Assembly (NCBI RefSeq): GCF_003569045.1
Contig: NZ_BFCB01000003.1
Coordinates: 1,488,001-1,552,000 of the forward strand
Reading direction: 5' to 3'
Length of the DNA stretch: 64,000 bases
From: Aggregatilinea lenta
Lineage (GTDB): Bacteria > Chloroflexota > Anaerolineae > Aggregatilineales > Aggregatilineaceae
The translations under genes were made by a program, and so were the position numbers. This document shows positions 1-8,808 of the stretch, in pieces. Positions within the stretch are counted from its first letter, which is position 1. The number at the start of each line of letters is the position of its first letter. A model generated the notes under the pieces. It was not told the DNA's origin. It worked only from the letters and a program-made list of their open reading frames with translations, and ran no database searches.

Positions 1-1
1 T

Positions 2-748
2 CGCGATCATATGGTATCTCACGTCAATGTGATGAACTTCGATAACGTTATTCGTGCCGTTGCCGTCGTTCAACCGGAGGTGCTCGTAAATGCTGTTGGC
101 ATTATCAAACAACTGCCTTCATCAAAGGATTACATTACTTCGCTGACTATAAATGCCTTATTTCCACATCGGCTTGCCCAGCTTTGTCGAGCTGCAGATG
201 TGCGGCTAATCCATATTAGCACTGACTGTGTGTTTTCTGGTCAGGCGGGCATGTATACCGAGAGTGATATTTCAGATGCCGAAGATCTTTACGGTCGCAC
301 TAAGTTTCTAGGTGAAGTGACTGGATCAGGAAGCTTGACGATTCGCACTTCGATCATTGGTCGGGAATTAATTACAAACAATAGCCTGGTGGAATGGTTC
401 TTAAGTAACAACGGCGGCAAGGTGCGCGGGTTTCGACAGGCGATCTATTCGGGTTTTCCAACAATCGTGCTGGCTAACATTATTGCCAATGCGATCGAAA
501 ATTTCCCAGAGCTAACAGGACTGTATCAGATATCTGCCGATCCGATCAATAAATATGACTTGTTGTGCCTGTTGCGCGATGCTTATAAACAGCAAATTGA
601 AGTCGAACCAACCGATGATGTAAAGATCGACCGCAGCCTAGATAGCACGCGTTTTCGCGAAGCAGTTAATTACTTGCCGCCCTCATGGCCGGAACTGGTC
701 AACATTATGGTTGAAGATCCCCTTCCATATAAGAACTGGAGAAGCTAG
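2..748 (+). CDS. RmlD-like NAD(P)-dependent nucleotide-sugar reductase, 5′-truncated by window edge
   Basis: Short-chain dehydrogenase fold of the dTDP-4-dehydrorhamnose reductase (RmlD) family, predicted to reduce a 4-keto nucleotide sugar in the cytoplasm. The frame is already open at base 2, so the ATG at 11 is probably internal and the N-terminal GxxGxxG Rossmann motif lies outside the window. Visible are the STDCVFSG strand/loop and the YGRTK catalytic YxxxK motif about 20 residues later. It is followed after 3 bp by a UDP-GlcNAc 4,6-dehydratase/5-epimerase-like gene and then a C2-epimerase, the three-enzyme set that makes UDP-L-FucNAc or UDP-L-RhaNAc/QuiNAc. No C-terminal cupin domain as in CapF is present, so an RmlD/WbvR-like role (rhamnosamine/quinovosamine branch) seems likelier; that is inference. 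Confidence 0.8.
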   Translation, partial: RDHMVSHVNVMNFDNVIRAVAVVQPEVLVNAVGIIKQLPSSKDYITSLTINALFPHRLAQLCRAADVRLIHISTDCVFSGQAGMYTESDISDAEDLYGRTKFLGEVTGSGSLTIRTSIIGRELITNNSLVEWFLSNNGGKVRGFRQAIYSGFPTIVLANIIANAIENFPELTGLYQISADPINKYDLLCLLRDAYKQQIEVEPTDDVKIDRSLDSTRFREAVNYLPPSWPELVNIMVEDPLPYKNWRS

Positions 749-751
749 GAT

Positions 752-1819
752 ATGCAGCAACTGCTTGAGGGAAAACATGTCTTGATTACAGGTGGAACGG
801 GATCCCTAGGAAAAATTCTAACCCGTCGTCTGCTAAGCGGAGAACTGGGAACTCCCACTCAAGTCGTGATTCTTTCCCGGGACGAAGCCAAACAGCACTT
901 TATGCGGCTTGAGTATATGCAAGTGGATTCTGCTACCGACGAGGTTATCTACCGGAATTTCCGCAATCTCCTGACCTTCCGAATCGGTGATGTACGTGAC
1001 TTTCATAGCGTCAGTTCTGCGTTACGTGGGATCGACATCGTGTTCAATGCAGCTGCGCTCAAACAGGTGCCAACGTGTGAATACTTTCCATATGAAGCTG
1101 TCCGTACAAATATTGAAGGCCCAGAGAATATTGTTCGTGCCATCCGCGAATTTGGGCTACCGGTACAAACAGTTGTTGGCATTTCAACCGACAAAGCCTG
1201 CAAGCCGATTAATGTTATGGGCATGACTAAGGCTATTCAGGAACGCGTTTTTATCCGTGCCAACCTAGACTGTCTCGCGACCCGTTTCATCTGTGTGCGT
1301 TACGGCAATGTGCTGGCTTCGCGCGGCTCAGTGATTCCGCTGTTTCATAAGCAAATCCGAAGCGGCGGTCCCCTCACAATCACTAGCCGTGAAATGACCC
1401 GTTACCTGATGAGTCTTAACGAAGCCGTCGATATTATCTTTACCGCGTTACGGGAAGCTAATCCAGGGGACACCTATGTCGCCAAAATTCCCTCCGCGCG
1501 GATTGTCGATTTGGCCGAAGTGCTTATCGGAGATCGTCAGGTTGACGTTCAAGTCATCGGAACACGCCCCGGTGAGAAGCTGCATGAGATTCTGGTCTCT
1601 GAGGAGGAAGTTTTTCGCACAGTCGAGCGCGGCAATTATTTCGCGATTCTTCCCATGCTGCCCGAGCTGCAGGTGAGCGGAGATGAAAAGCGGCCTTTGA
1701 CGGAGGAGTACAGTTCTGCCAGTCACCCGTTGGACAAAGACGGACTGTATAACATGTTAAAACGCCACCGCCTGTTTGTAGAAGACCAACCTGAATTCGA
1801 GAAAGAACTGCTACGGTGA
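752..1819 (+). CDS. FnlA/CapE-like UDP-GlcNAc 4,6-dehydratase/5-epimerase
   Basis: Extended SDR of the polysaccharide-biosynthesis family (355 aa, the usual length for CapE/FnlA, without the membrane domain of PglF). The N-terminus shows the nucleotide-binding GGTGSLGK at about residues 14–21. The catalytic region reads STDKACKPINVMGMTK: the position of the SDR tyrosine is Met, as known for this subfamily, with the TDK triad just upstream. Family members convert UDP-GlcNAc to a 4-keto-6-deoxy L-sugar, the first step to UDP-L-FucNAc or UDP-L-QuiNAc. It begins 3 bp after the reductase gene. The next gene starts at a GTG overlapping its TGA stop, so the three are probably translationally coupled. 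Confidence 0.85.
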   Translation: MQQLLEGKHVLITGGTGSLGKILTRRLLSGELGTPTQVVILSRDEAKQHFMRLEYMQVDSATDEVIYRNFRNLLTFRIGDVRDFHSVSSALRGIDIVFNAAALKQVPTCEYFPYEAVRTNIEGPENIVRAIREFGLPVQTVVGISTDKACKPINVMGMTKAIQERVFIRANLDCLATRFICVRYGNVLASRGSVIPLFHKQIRSGGPLTITSREMTRYLMSLNEAVDIIFTALREANPGDTYVAKIPSARIVDLAEVLIGDRQVDVQVIGTRPGEKLHEILVSEEEVFRTVERGNYFAILPMLPELQVSGDEKRPLTEEYSSASHPLDKDGLYNMLKRHRLFVEDQPEFEKELLR

Positions 1820-2907
1820 AAGTTATAACTCTTTTTGGAACTCGTCCGGAGATTATTCGCCTCAGTCAGGTTATTAAGCATCTAGACCAGTTCTGTGAAC
1901 AGATTCTCGTTCATACTGGCCAGAATTATGACCCGAATTTGAGCGATATTTTTCTTCGTGATCTAGAACTGCGTCAGCCCGATGTCCATATGAGTATTCG
2001 CGGCGATAATTTTGCAGAGCAAGTCAGTGCGATTATGCAACAAGCCGGCGCGCTGTTTCGCGAGTACCAACCTGATCGTGTATTAATCTTAGGGGATACG
2101 AACAGTGGGTTAGCAGCGGTAATTGCCGCACGGATGGGTATTCCGGTATTTCACATGGAGGCGGGTAATCGCTGTTACGACAATCGCGTACCAGAAGAGA
2201 TCAATCGCCGCGTGATCGATCACTGCAGTGACATTTTGATGCCTTATACGCATCGTAGCAAAGAAAACCTAATACGAGAAGGCATTGAGCGCCAACGAAT
2301 TTACGTTATCGGGAACCCGATTTTTGAAGTGCTGGAAAATTATGCTGGTCTGATCGTGGCCAGTGGAGCACTGGAGCAGTATGGCATCGAAAAGGGTGAA
2401 TATTTTCTAGTTTCTCTGCACCGTGCTGAGAACGTCGATAATCCTAGTAGGTTGACCGGCTTGTTGACCGGGTTAGGACAACTCGCCGATAAATACCAAC
2501 TGCCGATAATTGTCAGTCTGCATCCCCGCACTGCCAACAAAATGGACCTTTTCGGCCTATCGTCTACGTCAGAATTGGTGCGCATGATGACACCGATGGG
2601 CTTCTTCGACTTTGTCACCTTAGAGAAGAATGCACGCTGTGTAATTAGTGACAGCGGCACTGTACAAGAAGAATGCAGCATCTTCAGGATTCCTAATGTG
2701 ACGTTGAGAGATGTGACAGAACGTGCCGAAACCATTGAAGTGGGGAGCAATATCTTGTCCGGTGGCGCGCCAGAGGATTTGCTGCGAGCAGTTGATGTTG
2801 TGCTTAGATCGTCCGCCGAATGGATACCACCAATTGAGTACACTGAAAAACACGTTGCATCAACTGTCGCGAAAATTGTGTTGGGGTATCATCGCCTCCT
2901 TAGTTGA
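1816..2907 (+). CDS. Non-hydrolysing UDP-N-acetylglucosamine 2-epimerase-like enzyme (WecB/FnlC family)
   Basis: 363 aa, GT-B fold epimerase family. The start is a GTG that overlaps the previous stop codon (GTGA), giving an N-terminus reading MKVITLFGTRPEIIRL, the family signature. Further landmarks are HTGQNYD, FHMEAGNRC, the SLHRAENVDN segment and the SDSGTVQEEC loop that contacts UDP. Epimerases in this gene order act last, inverting C2 of the UDP-6-deoxy-L-hexosamine produced by the two upstream enzymes; WecB proper would instead make UDP-ManNAc. Context favours the L-sugar pathway. It is 9 bp from the following glycosyltransferase, in the same operon. Confidence 0.85.
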   Translation: MKVITLFGTRPEIIRLSQVIKHLDQFCEQILVHTGQNYDPNLSDIFLRDLELRQPDVHMSIRGDNFAEQVSAIMQQAGALFREYQPDRVLILGDTNSGLAAVIAARMGIPVFHMEAGNRCYDNRVPEEINRRVIDHCSDILMPYTHRSKENLIREGIERQRIYVIGNPIFEVLENYAGLIVASGALEQYGIEKGEYFLVSLHRAENVDNPSRLTGLLTGLGQLADKYQLPIIVSLHPRTANKMDLFGLSSTSELVRMMTPMGFFDFVTLEKNARCVISDSGTVQEECSIFRIPNVTLRDVTERAETIEVGSNILSGGAPEDLLRAVDVVLRSSAEWIPPIEYTEKHVASTVAKIVLGYHRLLS

Positions 2908-2916
2908 GGAGAGGGT

Positions 2917-4158
2917 ATGCGGATTGTGCTATTGTCACAATGGTGTGCACCTGAGCCTGATGTTCGTGTGGCCTCACTTGCTCGGGAATTAGTGAAGCTG
3001 GGACACGAGGTAACTGTGCTGACAGGTTTTCCCAACTACCCTCATGGACGTCTTTATCCCGGGTATCGTCTGAAACTCTGGCAGCATGAGGAATTGTATG
3101 GGGCAAAGATTGTTCGCGTGCTGCTGTATCCCGATCACAGTCAATCTAAAGTGAAACGAGTACTCAATTACTTCAGTTTTGCCTCATTTGCATCAATTCT
3201 AGGTCCTCTGATGTCAGGATCTATCGACGTTATGTGGGTCTATCACCCACCCCTCACGGTTGCAATACCCGCATTGTGGATTAGTCTGCTGCGGCGTGTA
3301 CCGTTTGTTTACGGAATTATGGACATGTGGCCGGAAACTTTGATTGCAACCGGCATGGTACGTGACGGCGTGGGAATAAGGCTGCTAGAGAAATTTGCTC
3401 ACTTCGTGTATCGTCACGCAGCTGCCCTTACGGTTGTTTCGCCTGGTTTCAAGGACAATTTGATTCAAAAGGGTGTTTCTCCGGAAAGGATCCATGTAAT
3501 TCCCAATGGAGCAGACGAGAACATTTTTCGACCTGTGGATCGCGATCCCGACCTAGGCGAACAGTATAATCTTATAGGCCATTTTAACATTCTGTTCGGC
3601 GGCAATATGGGGCCTGCGCAAAGTTTAGAGATGGCCATCGAAGCCGCTGCATTGTTGATCGACCTGCCAGAAGTCAAATTTACTTTTGTCGGAGATGGCA
3701 TATCGGTTAGTGATCTCAAAGCACAAGCCGCCGCTAAAAATCTGACCAATGTGCAGTTTGTCGGACAACAGCCCATGGCTGAAATGGCACGCTTTCACTC
3801 GTGGGCAGATGTTCTGCTGGTCCAGTTACGCGACGAGCCACTTTTCCATATCACAATTCCATCCAAGATCCTGGCTTATCTGGCCTCGGGGCGACCAATT
3901 TTGTGTGCTGTTCCAGGAGATGGGGCAGATGTAGTTCGAGAAGCCAAAGCAGGTCTAATTTGCCTCCCCAACGACCCCCGCACTTTAGCTGCTAAGGTCC
4001 GTGAGTTGTATTTAATGCCTGCGGATGAACGGGAAAGGATGGGACAAAATGGACGCCGGTTTTTCTTGGAACAGTTTTCTAGTAACGTCCTTGTTTGCAA
4101 ATATGAGGCTGTATTCAATCATGTAATTCAAAATAAGCGTAATCCCCAGAAAAAGTGA
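2917..4158 (+). CDS. GT4-family glycosyltransferase (WbuB-like)
   Basis: 413-aa cytoplasmic GT-B glycosyltransferase. The N-terminal half starts with MRIVLLSQWCAPEPDVR, the pattern of WbuB-type enzymes. The C-terminal half holds the nucleotide-sugar-binding FGGNMGPAQSLEMAIEAA segment. The usual E(x7)E region is replaced near residue 320 by an IPSKILAYLASGRPIL stretch typical of this family. A good Shine-Dalgarno (GGAGAGGGT) precedes the ATG. WbuB homologues commonly sit directly beside FucNAc biosynthesis genes and transfer that residue to a lipid-linked acceptor, which fits this neighbourhood; the actual donor and acceptor are inferred. Its stop overlaps the start of the next gene. Confidence 0.8.
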   Translation: MRIVLLSQWCAPEPDVRVASLARELVKLGHEVTVLTGFPNYPHGRLYPGYRLKLWQHEELYGAKIVRVLLYPDHSQSKVKRVLNYFSFASFASILGPLMSGSIDVMWVYHPPLTVAIPALWISLLRRVPFVYGIMDMWPETLIATGMVRDGVGIRLLEKFAHFVYRHAAALTVVSPGFKDNLIQKGVSPERIHVIPNGADENIFRPVDRDPDLGEQYNLIGHFNILFGGNMGPAQSLEMAIEAAALLIDLPEVKFTFVGDGISVSDLKAQAAAKNLTNVQFVGQQPMAEMARFHSWADVLLVQLRDEPLFHITIPSKILAYLASGRPILCAVPGDGADVVREAKAGLICLPNDPRTLAAKVRELYLMPADERERMGQNGRRFFLEQFSSNVLVCKYEAVFNHVIQNKRNPQKK

Positions 4159-4787
4159 TGCAACAACTCCATCCTATTTTGAAGCGATTGATTGATATTG
4201 CTGCGGCATTAGTTGGCTTGATAGTGCTTTCGCCTCTCTTGTTGGTTATGGCACTCTTGATTTGGATCAAGCGCGGCTCGCCCATCTTCTTCCGCCAGCA
4301 GCGACCCGGCCTCCACGGCAAACCCTTCACGTTGCTTAAATTCCGCACGATGACCGATGCGCGCGACGCATACGGCGACCTATTTCCCGACGCGGAGCGC
4401 CTCACCTCTTTCGGTCAATTCCTGCGCCGCACGAGCTTGGATGAACTCCCCGAATTGTTCAATGTGTTGTGCGGTGACATGAGCCTCGTGGGGCCCCGCC
4501 CGCTGCTGATGCAGTACCTTGATCTCTACACGCCGGAACAAGCCCGGCGCCACGAAGTCCGTCCGGGTATCACGGGATGGGCGCAGATCAACGGGCGCAA
4601 CGCGCTCTCATGGGAAGAGAAATTTGAATTGGATGTCTGGTATGTGGATCACCTGTGTTTGTGGTTGGACTTAAAGATACTCACCCTAACCGTATGGAAG
4701 GTTCTTCGCAAGGAGGGGATCAGCCAGGAAGGTTATGCTACCATGCCTGAATTTTCTGGACCGGAGACATACACACACCGAGAATAA
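4155..4787 (+). CDS. PglC-like polyprenyl-phosphate sugar-1-phosphate transferase
   Basis: Initiating monotopic phosphoglycosyltransferase (210 aa, the size of PglC/WcaJ catalytic cores). It moves a phospho-sugar from a UDP-sugar to undecaprenyl phosphate at the inner face of the membrane. The order is a basic N-terminus, a single re-entrant hydrophobic helix (about residues 12–36), FFRQQRPGLHGKPFTLLKFRTM, then LPELFNVLCGDMSLVGPRP and the DVWYVDHLCLWLDLKIL tail, all family hallmarks. Translation starts either at GTG 4155, overlapping the upstream TGA, or at ATG 4158. With PglD- and PglE-like genes following, bacillosamine-type sugars are plausible substrates. Confidence 0.88.
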   Translation: MMQQLHPILKRLIDIAAALVGLIVLSPLLLVMALLIWIKRGSPIFFRQQRPGLHGKPFTLLKFRTMTDARDAYGDLFPDAERLTSFGQFLRRTSLDELPELFNVLCGDMSLVGPRPLLMQYLDLYTPEQARRHEVRPGITGWAQINGRNALSWEEKFELDVWYVDHLCLWLDLKILTLTVWKVLRKEGISQEGYATMPEFSGPETYTHRE

Positions 4788-4805
4788 GGTGGAGAATACT
4801 GTCCA

Positions 4806-5465
4806 ATGACACCGAAACAAATTGCGGTATATGGAGGGGGTGGATTTGCTCGCGAAGTTGCTTGGTTAGTGCAGTCATGCAACCGTGACGGCGATAGGTA
4901 TCGAGTAGTCTGTTTTATTGATGATGATACGGAGTTGCATGGAACTAAATTGAACGGTATTCCGGTTGTTGGGCTGCAAGAAGCATACCTGCAGTTTCCG
5001 CTGGCGAACGTTGTGGGTGGAATTGGTTCCCCTGCGACTCGTGAGAAAACTATTCTGAAGGCGGCGGAATTAGGGTTTGAGTTTGAGATGGTGATTCACC
5101 CGAGCGTTGAACGAAGCGAGTGGGTTGAATTTGGCGAAGGGGCGGTTATTTGCGCCGGAACTATTCTAACGACCAATATCGTTCTGGGCCGGCATGTACA
5201 GATTAATCTTGATTGTACTATTGGGCACGATGTGCAGATGGATGACTTTGCAACACTTGCCCCTGGCGTTCATGTTTCGGGGTGTGTGCATATTGGAAAA
5301 CGCGCATATGTCGGGACTGGCGCTGTGATTATCAATGGAACACAGGATGCCCCTCTTATTATTGAAGATGATGCGATTATTGGGGCTGGAGCATGCGTTA
5401 CTAAGCATGTCCCGGCGGGTTTAACCGTTGTTGGCGTGCCCGCCAAACCCTTGCTACGAGGCTAA
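4806..5465 (+). CDS. PglD/NeuD-like sugar O/N-acetyltransferase
   Basis: 219 aa with an N-terminal Rossmann-like PglD domain (starting PKQIAVYGGGGFAREVAWL). It continues into a left-handed β-helix built of hexapeptide repeats (about residues 95–210; GEGAVICAGTIL, LGRHVQINLDCTIGHDV, IGAGACVTKHVPAG). The histidine of the NLDCTIGHD segment matches the general base of PglD-type enzymes. These proteins acetylate the 4-amino group of UDP-4-amino-sugars. The aminotransferase expected to create that amino group is the next gene 10 bp downstream. A dedicated retaining 4,6-dehydratase (PglF) is not in the window, so the exact sugar remains open. Confidence 0.82.
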   Translation: MTPKQIAVYGGGGFAREVAWLVQSCNRDGDRYRVVCFIDDDTELHGTKLNGIPVVGLQEAYLQFPLANVVGGIGSPATREKTILKAAELGFEFEMVIHPSVERSEWVEFGEGAVICAGTILTTNIVLGRHVQINLDCTIGHDVQMDDFATLAPGVHVSGCVHIGKRAYVGTGAVIINGTQDAPLIIEDDAIIGAGACVTKHVPAGLTVVGVPAKPLLRG

Positions 5466-5475
5466 GAAGGTACTC

Positions 5476-6627
5476 ATGCAAAAAATTCCCATGTCCTCAC
5501 CGGACATCACGTCTATAGAAATCGACGCGCTTAACCAGGTTCTGATCACCCGCTGGCTCAGCCTAGGACCCAAGATCGGCGAGTTCGAGCAAGCATTTGC
5601 AGGTTATGCGCACGCGAAAAACGCTATCGCCGTCAACTCCGGTACAAGCAGTTTGCATCTCGCGATGATTGCCGCGGGTGTTAGTGATGGGGACGAGGTG
5701 ATCACGCCTTCGTTTAGCTTCATCGCGTCGGCCAACTGTGTGCTATATGAACGTGGCAACCCCATTTTCGTAGACATTGATCCCGAGACCAGCAATATCG
5801 ATCCCAATTTAATCGAGGAGGCTATTACCGAACGAACCAGGGCAATTATCCCTGTCCACGCTTTTGGGCAGCCCGCTGACATGGACCCGATCCTTGAAAT
5901 CGCCAGGAAGTACAATCTGGTCGTGATTGAAGATGCCTGCGAGGCGATTGGCGCTGAATATAAGGGCCGCCGAGCGGGAACGTTAGGTGAAGCTGCGACA
6001 TTCGCCTTCTACCCAAACAAGCAGATGACCACTGGCGAGGGCGGCATGATTGTCACGGATAACGAGGAATGGGCGAACTTGTTCCGCAGCCTGCGTAATC
6101 AGGGTCGTGATATCTTCGACGCTTGGCTAAACCACACTCGCCTCGGTTACAACTACCGCATGGATGAGATGAGCGCGGCGCTGGGTCTCGTGCAGGTGCA
6201 GCGTATCGAGGAACTGCTCGCCAATCGCGATCAGGTCGCGGCGTGGTATAACGAGCGCATTGATCAGATTGGCGGTATTCGAAAGCCCTATATCGCCGAG
6301 ACAACCACGCGCATGAGCTGGTTCGTATACGTGATCCGCTGTCAGGATGGAGTTGATCGCAACGCGCTCATGGACTACCTCCAGGCACATGGCATCCCCT
6401 CCCGCCCCTACTTTGTGCCGATCCACCTTCAGCCTTTTTACCAGGAGAAGTTCGGCTGGAAGCACGGGGATCTGCCGAACACGGAAAAGGCCGGAGATAC
6501 CTTTCTCGCCCTACCCTTTTCCGGTGTCATGACAAAGGAACAAGTGGATTATGTGTGCGATCATCTTCGTGATGGGATTGAAGTCGCGCAGTACTCAAGC
6601 GTGAGAAACTCGGCGACCGCTGATTAG
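5476..6627 (+). CDS. DegT/DnrJ/EryC1/StrS-family PLP-dependent sugar aminotransferase (PglE-like)
   Basis: 383 aa from the ATG at 5476, chosen because AAGAAGG lies just upstream; an in-frame ATG at 5428 would sit inside the previous gene. The fold-type I aminotransferase signatures are AVNSGTSSLHLAMIA (phosphate-binding loop), VIEDACEAIGAEYKG (Asp for the pyridine nitrogen) and FAFYPNKQMTTGEGGM, whose Lys forms the internal aldimine. The family converts 4-keto-6-deoxy nucleotide sugars into 4-amino sugars. Together with the PglC- and PglD-like genes it closes the apparent polysaccharide cluster. Confidence 0.88.
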   Translation: MQKIPMSSPDITSIEIDALNQVLITRWLSLGPKIGEFEQAFAGYAHAKNAIAVNSGTSSLHLAMIAAGVSDGDEVITPSFSFIASANCVLYERGNPIFVDIDPETSNIDPNLIEEAITERTRAIIPVHAFGQPADMDPILEIARKYNLVVIEDACEAIGAEYKGRRAGTLGEAATFAFYPNKQMTTGEGGMIVTDNEEWANLFRSLRNQGRDIFDAWLNHTRLGYNYRMDEMSAALGLVQVQRIEELLANRDQVAAWYNERIDQIGGIRKPYIAETTTRMSWFVYVIRCQDGVDRNALMDYLQAHGIPSRPYFVPIHLQPFYQEKFGWKHGDLPNTEKAGDTFLALPFSGVMTKEQVDYVCDHLRDGIEVAQYSSVRNSATAD

Positions 6628-6710
6628 CTCCCGTATAGGTTTGGCAACCGAAGCCGCGATGACGATATCCAGCGGCTTTTTGTTTGGAGATCTGAAGTGG
6701 GTCTCAAAAT

Positions 6711-7151
6711 ATGAGAAGGCAACAGATCCTTGCTTACTTCCAGAACCCCCTGCTCCGCTGGGCGCTCACTCTTACCTGGACGGCCATCGCCGCATCACTA
6801 ATGCTGTCGCCATCCGGCGACGGAACTACTGTGACATGGGTCTCGAAGCTCTTTGGCGGCACGGAAACCACAGACGCCATCGGACACGTCATCATCAACA
6901 CGATTCTGGCGTTTCTGTGGTGCTGGACACTCAGCCTCTATTCCGGCACAGGAAAAACAACTCGGCTGGTTCTGTTTGGCGGCTTCATCTGGTGCTGTGG
7001 AGCGGAGTCTTTACAGTACTTTGTGCCTGAACGCGGAACGTCGCTGCTCGACCTCTCGGCGAACTTTCTGGGCGTTTTCGTGGGGCTGGCCATCTACCGA
7101 GCGCTAGACCGCTACCACCCTACTCTGTTGGGATTTGTGGACAGGCGCTGA
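6711..7151 (+). CDS. VanZ-like integral membrane protein
   Basis: 146-aa membrane protein with four predicted hydrophobic helices (about residues 14–31, 57–78, 84–102 and 114–133). The C-terminal ESLQYFVPERGTSLLDLSAN stretch is the conserved VanZ-family loop before the last helix. VanZ relatives are associated with teicoplanin resistance or cell-envelope modification, but most have no tested function. It is 84 bp beyond the aminotransferase gene and may be read from the same transcript. The overlapping alternative frame at 6641–7030 has no family features and was not annotated. Confidence 0.8.
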   Translation: MRRQQILAYFQNPLLRWALTLTWTAIAASLMLSPSGDGTTVTWVSKLFGGTETTDAIGHVIINTILAFLWCWTLSLYSGTGKTTRLVLFGGFIWCCGAESLQYFVPERGTSLLDLSANFLGVFVGLAIYRALDRYHPTLLGFVDRR

Positions 7152-7180
7152 TATTGCCCTCCAGAATTATTCTCGTTTAG

Positions 7181-7203
7181 GGAGCCGGCCCAGAGCCGGC
7201 CTA
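7181..7203. other. Short GC-rich inverted repeat in intergenic region 7152–7405
   Basis: Two copies of GCCGGC separated by CCAGA form a short hairpin about 30 bp after the VanZ-like gene. No T-run follows, so it is not a typical terminator by itself. Apart from this and the terminator-like element at 7305–7337, nothing else was recognised in the 254-bp gap. Confidence 0.35.
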
Positions 7204-7304
7204 GGTCGCGTAGTACCTCAAATTAACCGTTAACCGCGTTGCATGCTATGGGATGCAATCGGCTACAGCCATACTGCTTTGTGCCTCTTCCGCGCTCTAG
7301 AATC

Positions 7305-7337
7305 AGCCCTCGTCGATAGTCAGCTCGGGGGCTTTTT
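7305..7337 (+). terminator. Probable intrinsic terminator
   Basis: AGCCCTCG (7305–7312) pairs with CGGGGGCT (7326–7333), one G·T wobble, around a 13-nt loop and runs directly into TTTTTG. It lies 150 bp after the VanZ-like gene and 69 bp before the next start codon, suitable for ending the upstream transcription unit. Confidence 0.6.
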
Positions 7338-7405
7338 GTTGGAGTAGAATAGGAGATAGAGGCTGGAGCAGATCCCCAGCGCCAGATATTTTTGTGGAGG
7401 TCAAG

Positions 7406-8506
7406 ATGTCCAAGCGGTTACGCGCCGTAGTCGTGTGCACGCTGGCCTTCGTCGCAGTCCCCTTCCCCGCCCCCAGCGCCTTTGCTCAAAACAATTCGCT
7501 CACCTTCGATTTAGAATGGAACTCCAGTGCGGACCTCGACCTGATGGTCGAGGAACCAGACGGAACCTGGATCGACTACGATGATCCCTCGTCTGCGTCC
7601 GGCGGGACACTGGATGCTTCTCAGGGGAACAATTTCTGCGAGGATACCAGCCCCACTCCGCGGGAAGGCGTTTCCTGGCTCAACAACGCCCCGACCGGTA
7701 CGTACTGGATTGACATCGCCTTCTTTGATGCGTGTGGAGCCACCGAGGCCCAATCCTTCACGCTCACGATCACCAGTAACGGCCAGGTCATCGAACAGAT
7801 TCAGAGCGTGGTATTCGCTGGTGAAGGTAACACACGTGTCTTCAACTTCATCTACCCCGATGCCAGTATTTTTTCCGCGCTAGCAGAGGACAATGCGCCG
7901 GAAGCGAGCGGTGCGTTAGGTGGGATTCTCGGCGGAACTGCAGACAAACCGACTGCTACGCCTGCCAGCCTTACCGGCCAACTTGAGCCTCAGGCGGGTC
8001 CGAAACCATCCGCCACGCCCCTGAATACGCAACCGACCTCTGATGCGAACACTGGGCCGATAGAGATGGGAAGCAGTGATACGATCGATGTGCCACGCGG
8101 TCCACTGCGTGTGCAGCTTACGTGGCCCAGCGTGCCTGACTTCGATCTGGACCTCATGGCGAAGGAACTCGGCACGATGATCTCCTATGATGAGCCAATC
8201 TCTGCCAGCGGCGGCATGTTATCTGAGGACTTCGGCAATTCCTTCTGTGCGAGTCAACCCCTGCCCGACCATGACATGTATGGGGAAGAAATCGCCTGGT
8301 CTACTGACCCACTCGGTTCCACACTTGAGGTCTACGTTGCCTTCATCGGAATCTGCGGGCCTTCCGGATTCGTGCTGCCCGGTGATGAGATTGCGCACTT
8401 TACCCTCGCGGTGTATGACGCGCAGGGACAGGCGCTCTATGGACCTGTGGAAGGGGCAACTGACATAGAGGGCAGATGGGGTGTGACACTGAGGTTTACT
8501 GAGTAG
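7406..8506 (+). CDS. Secreted protein with two DUF2135-like β-sandwich domains
   Basis: Start placed at the ATG at 7406 because TGGAGG lies 5 nt upstream; the ATG at 7394 overlaps that site. A Sec signal peptide (basic start, hydrophobic stretch, AFAQ cleavage site near residue 27) leads into two homologous domains. Each contains the pattern W-N/P-S-x-x-DLDLM-V/A, then YD(D/E)P-S-SASGG-L and an FC pair (about residues 32–150 and 230–360). A Thr/Pro/Ala-rich linker joins them. The motif resembles DUF2135 (YfaP-type) domains found in extracytoplasmic proteins. Function unknown; a carbohydrate- or surface-binding role is conceivable. It appears to be a single-gene unit. Confidence 0.72.
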   Translation: MSKRLRAVVVCTLAFVAVPFPAPSAFAQNNSLTFDLEWNSSADLDLMVEEPDGTWIDYDDPSSASGGTLDASQGNNFCEDTSPTPREGVSWLNNAPTGTYWIDIAFFDACGATEAQSFTLTITSNGQVIEQIQSVVFAGEGNTRVFNFIYPDASIFSALAEDNAPEASGALGGILGGTADKPTATPASLTGQLEPQAGPKPSATPLNTQPTSDANTGPIEMGSSDTIDVPRGPLRVQLTWPSVPDFDLDLMAKELGTMISYDEPISASGGMLSEDFGNSFCASQPLPDHDMYGEEIAWSTDPLGSTLEVYVAFIGICGPSGFVLPGDEIAHFTLAVYDAQGQALYGPVEGATDIEGRWGVTLRFTE

Positions 8507-8808
8507 GAGCCTTTACGAGGCCAGCGTTGGAAGGGGACGATGCAATTACGTCCACTAACGCCAATGTGCTTCAATTGGTTGGCTTGAGCTTTGGGCACTT
8601 TTTTGCATTCAACTGCGCACAAATTCATCCAGAAGCCTCAAAAGGGCCAAGAATGTCTGCATTTCGGGAAAACAAGCTATTGGGAACAACCTCTGCTTTC
8701 AGAACCGTTCTAAGCCAGTGCCCGAAAGTCAGCCAACAAGATAGAATGTTGGGGCACGAGCCGAGCAACGTGTATCCGTGATTCGAGTGGTGCGGAAGAA
8801 GGGCAGAT
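8507..8808. other. Intergenic region, no supported gene
   Basis: 302 bp between the secreted protein and the DinB-like gene. A frame of 84 codons exists (8527–8781), but it lacks a ribosome-binding site and any recognisable protein pattern. No hairpin or promoter stood out. Confidence 0.5.

Noticed and set aside
8527-8781. 84-codon frame between the secreted protein and the DinB-like gene
   Set aside because: No Shine-Dalgarno, no recognisable pattern, atypical composition for a gene.
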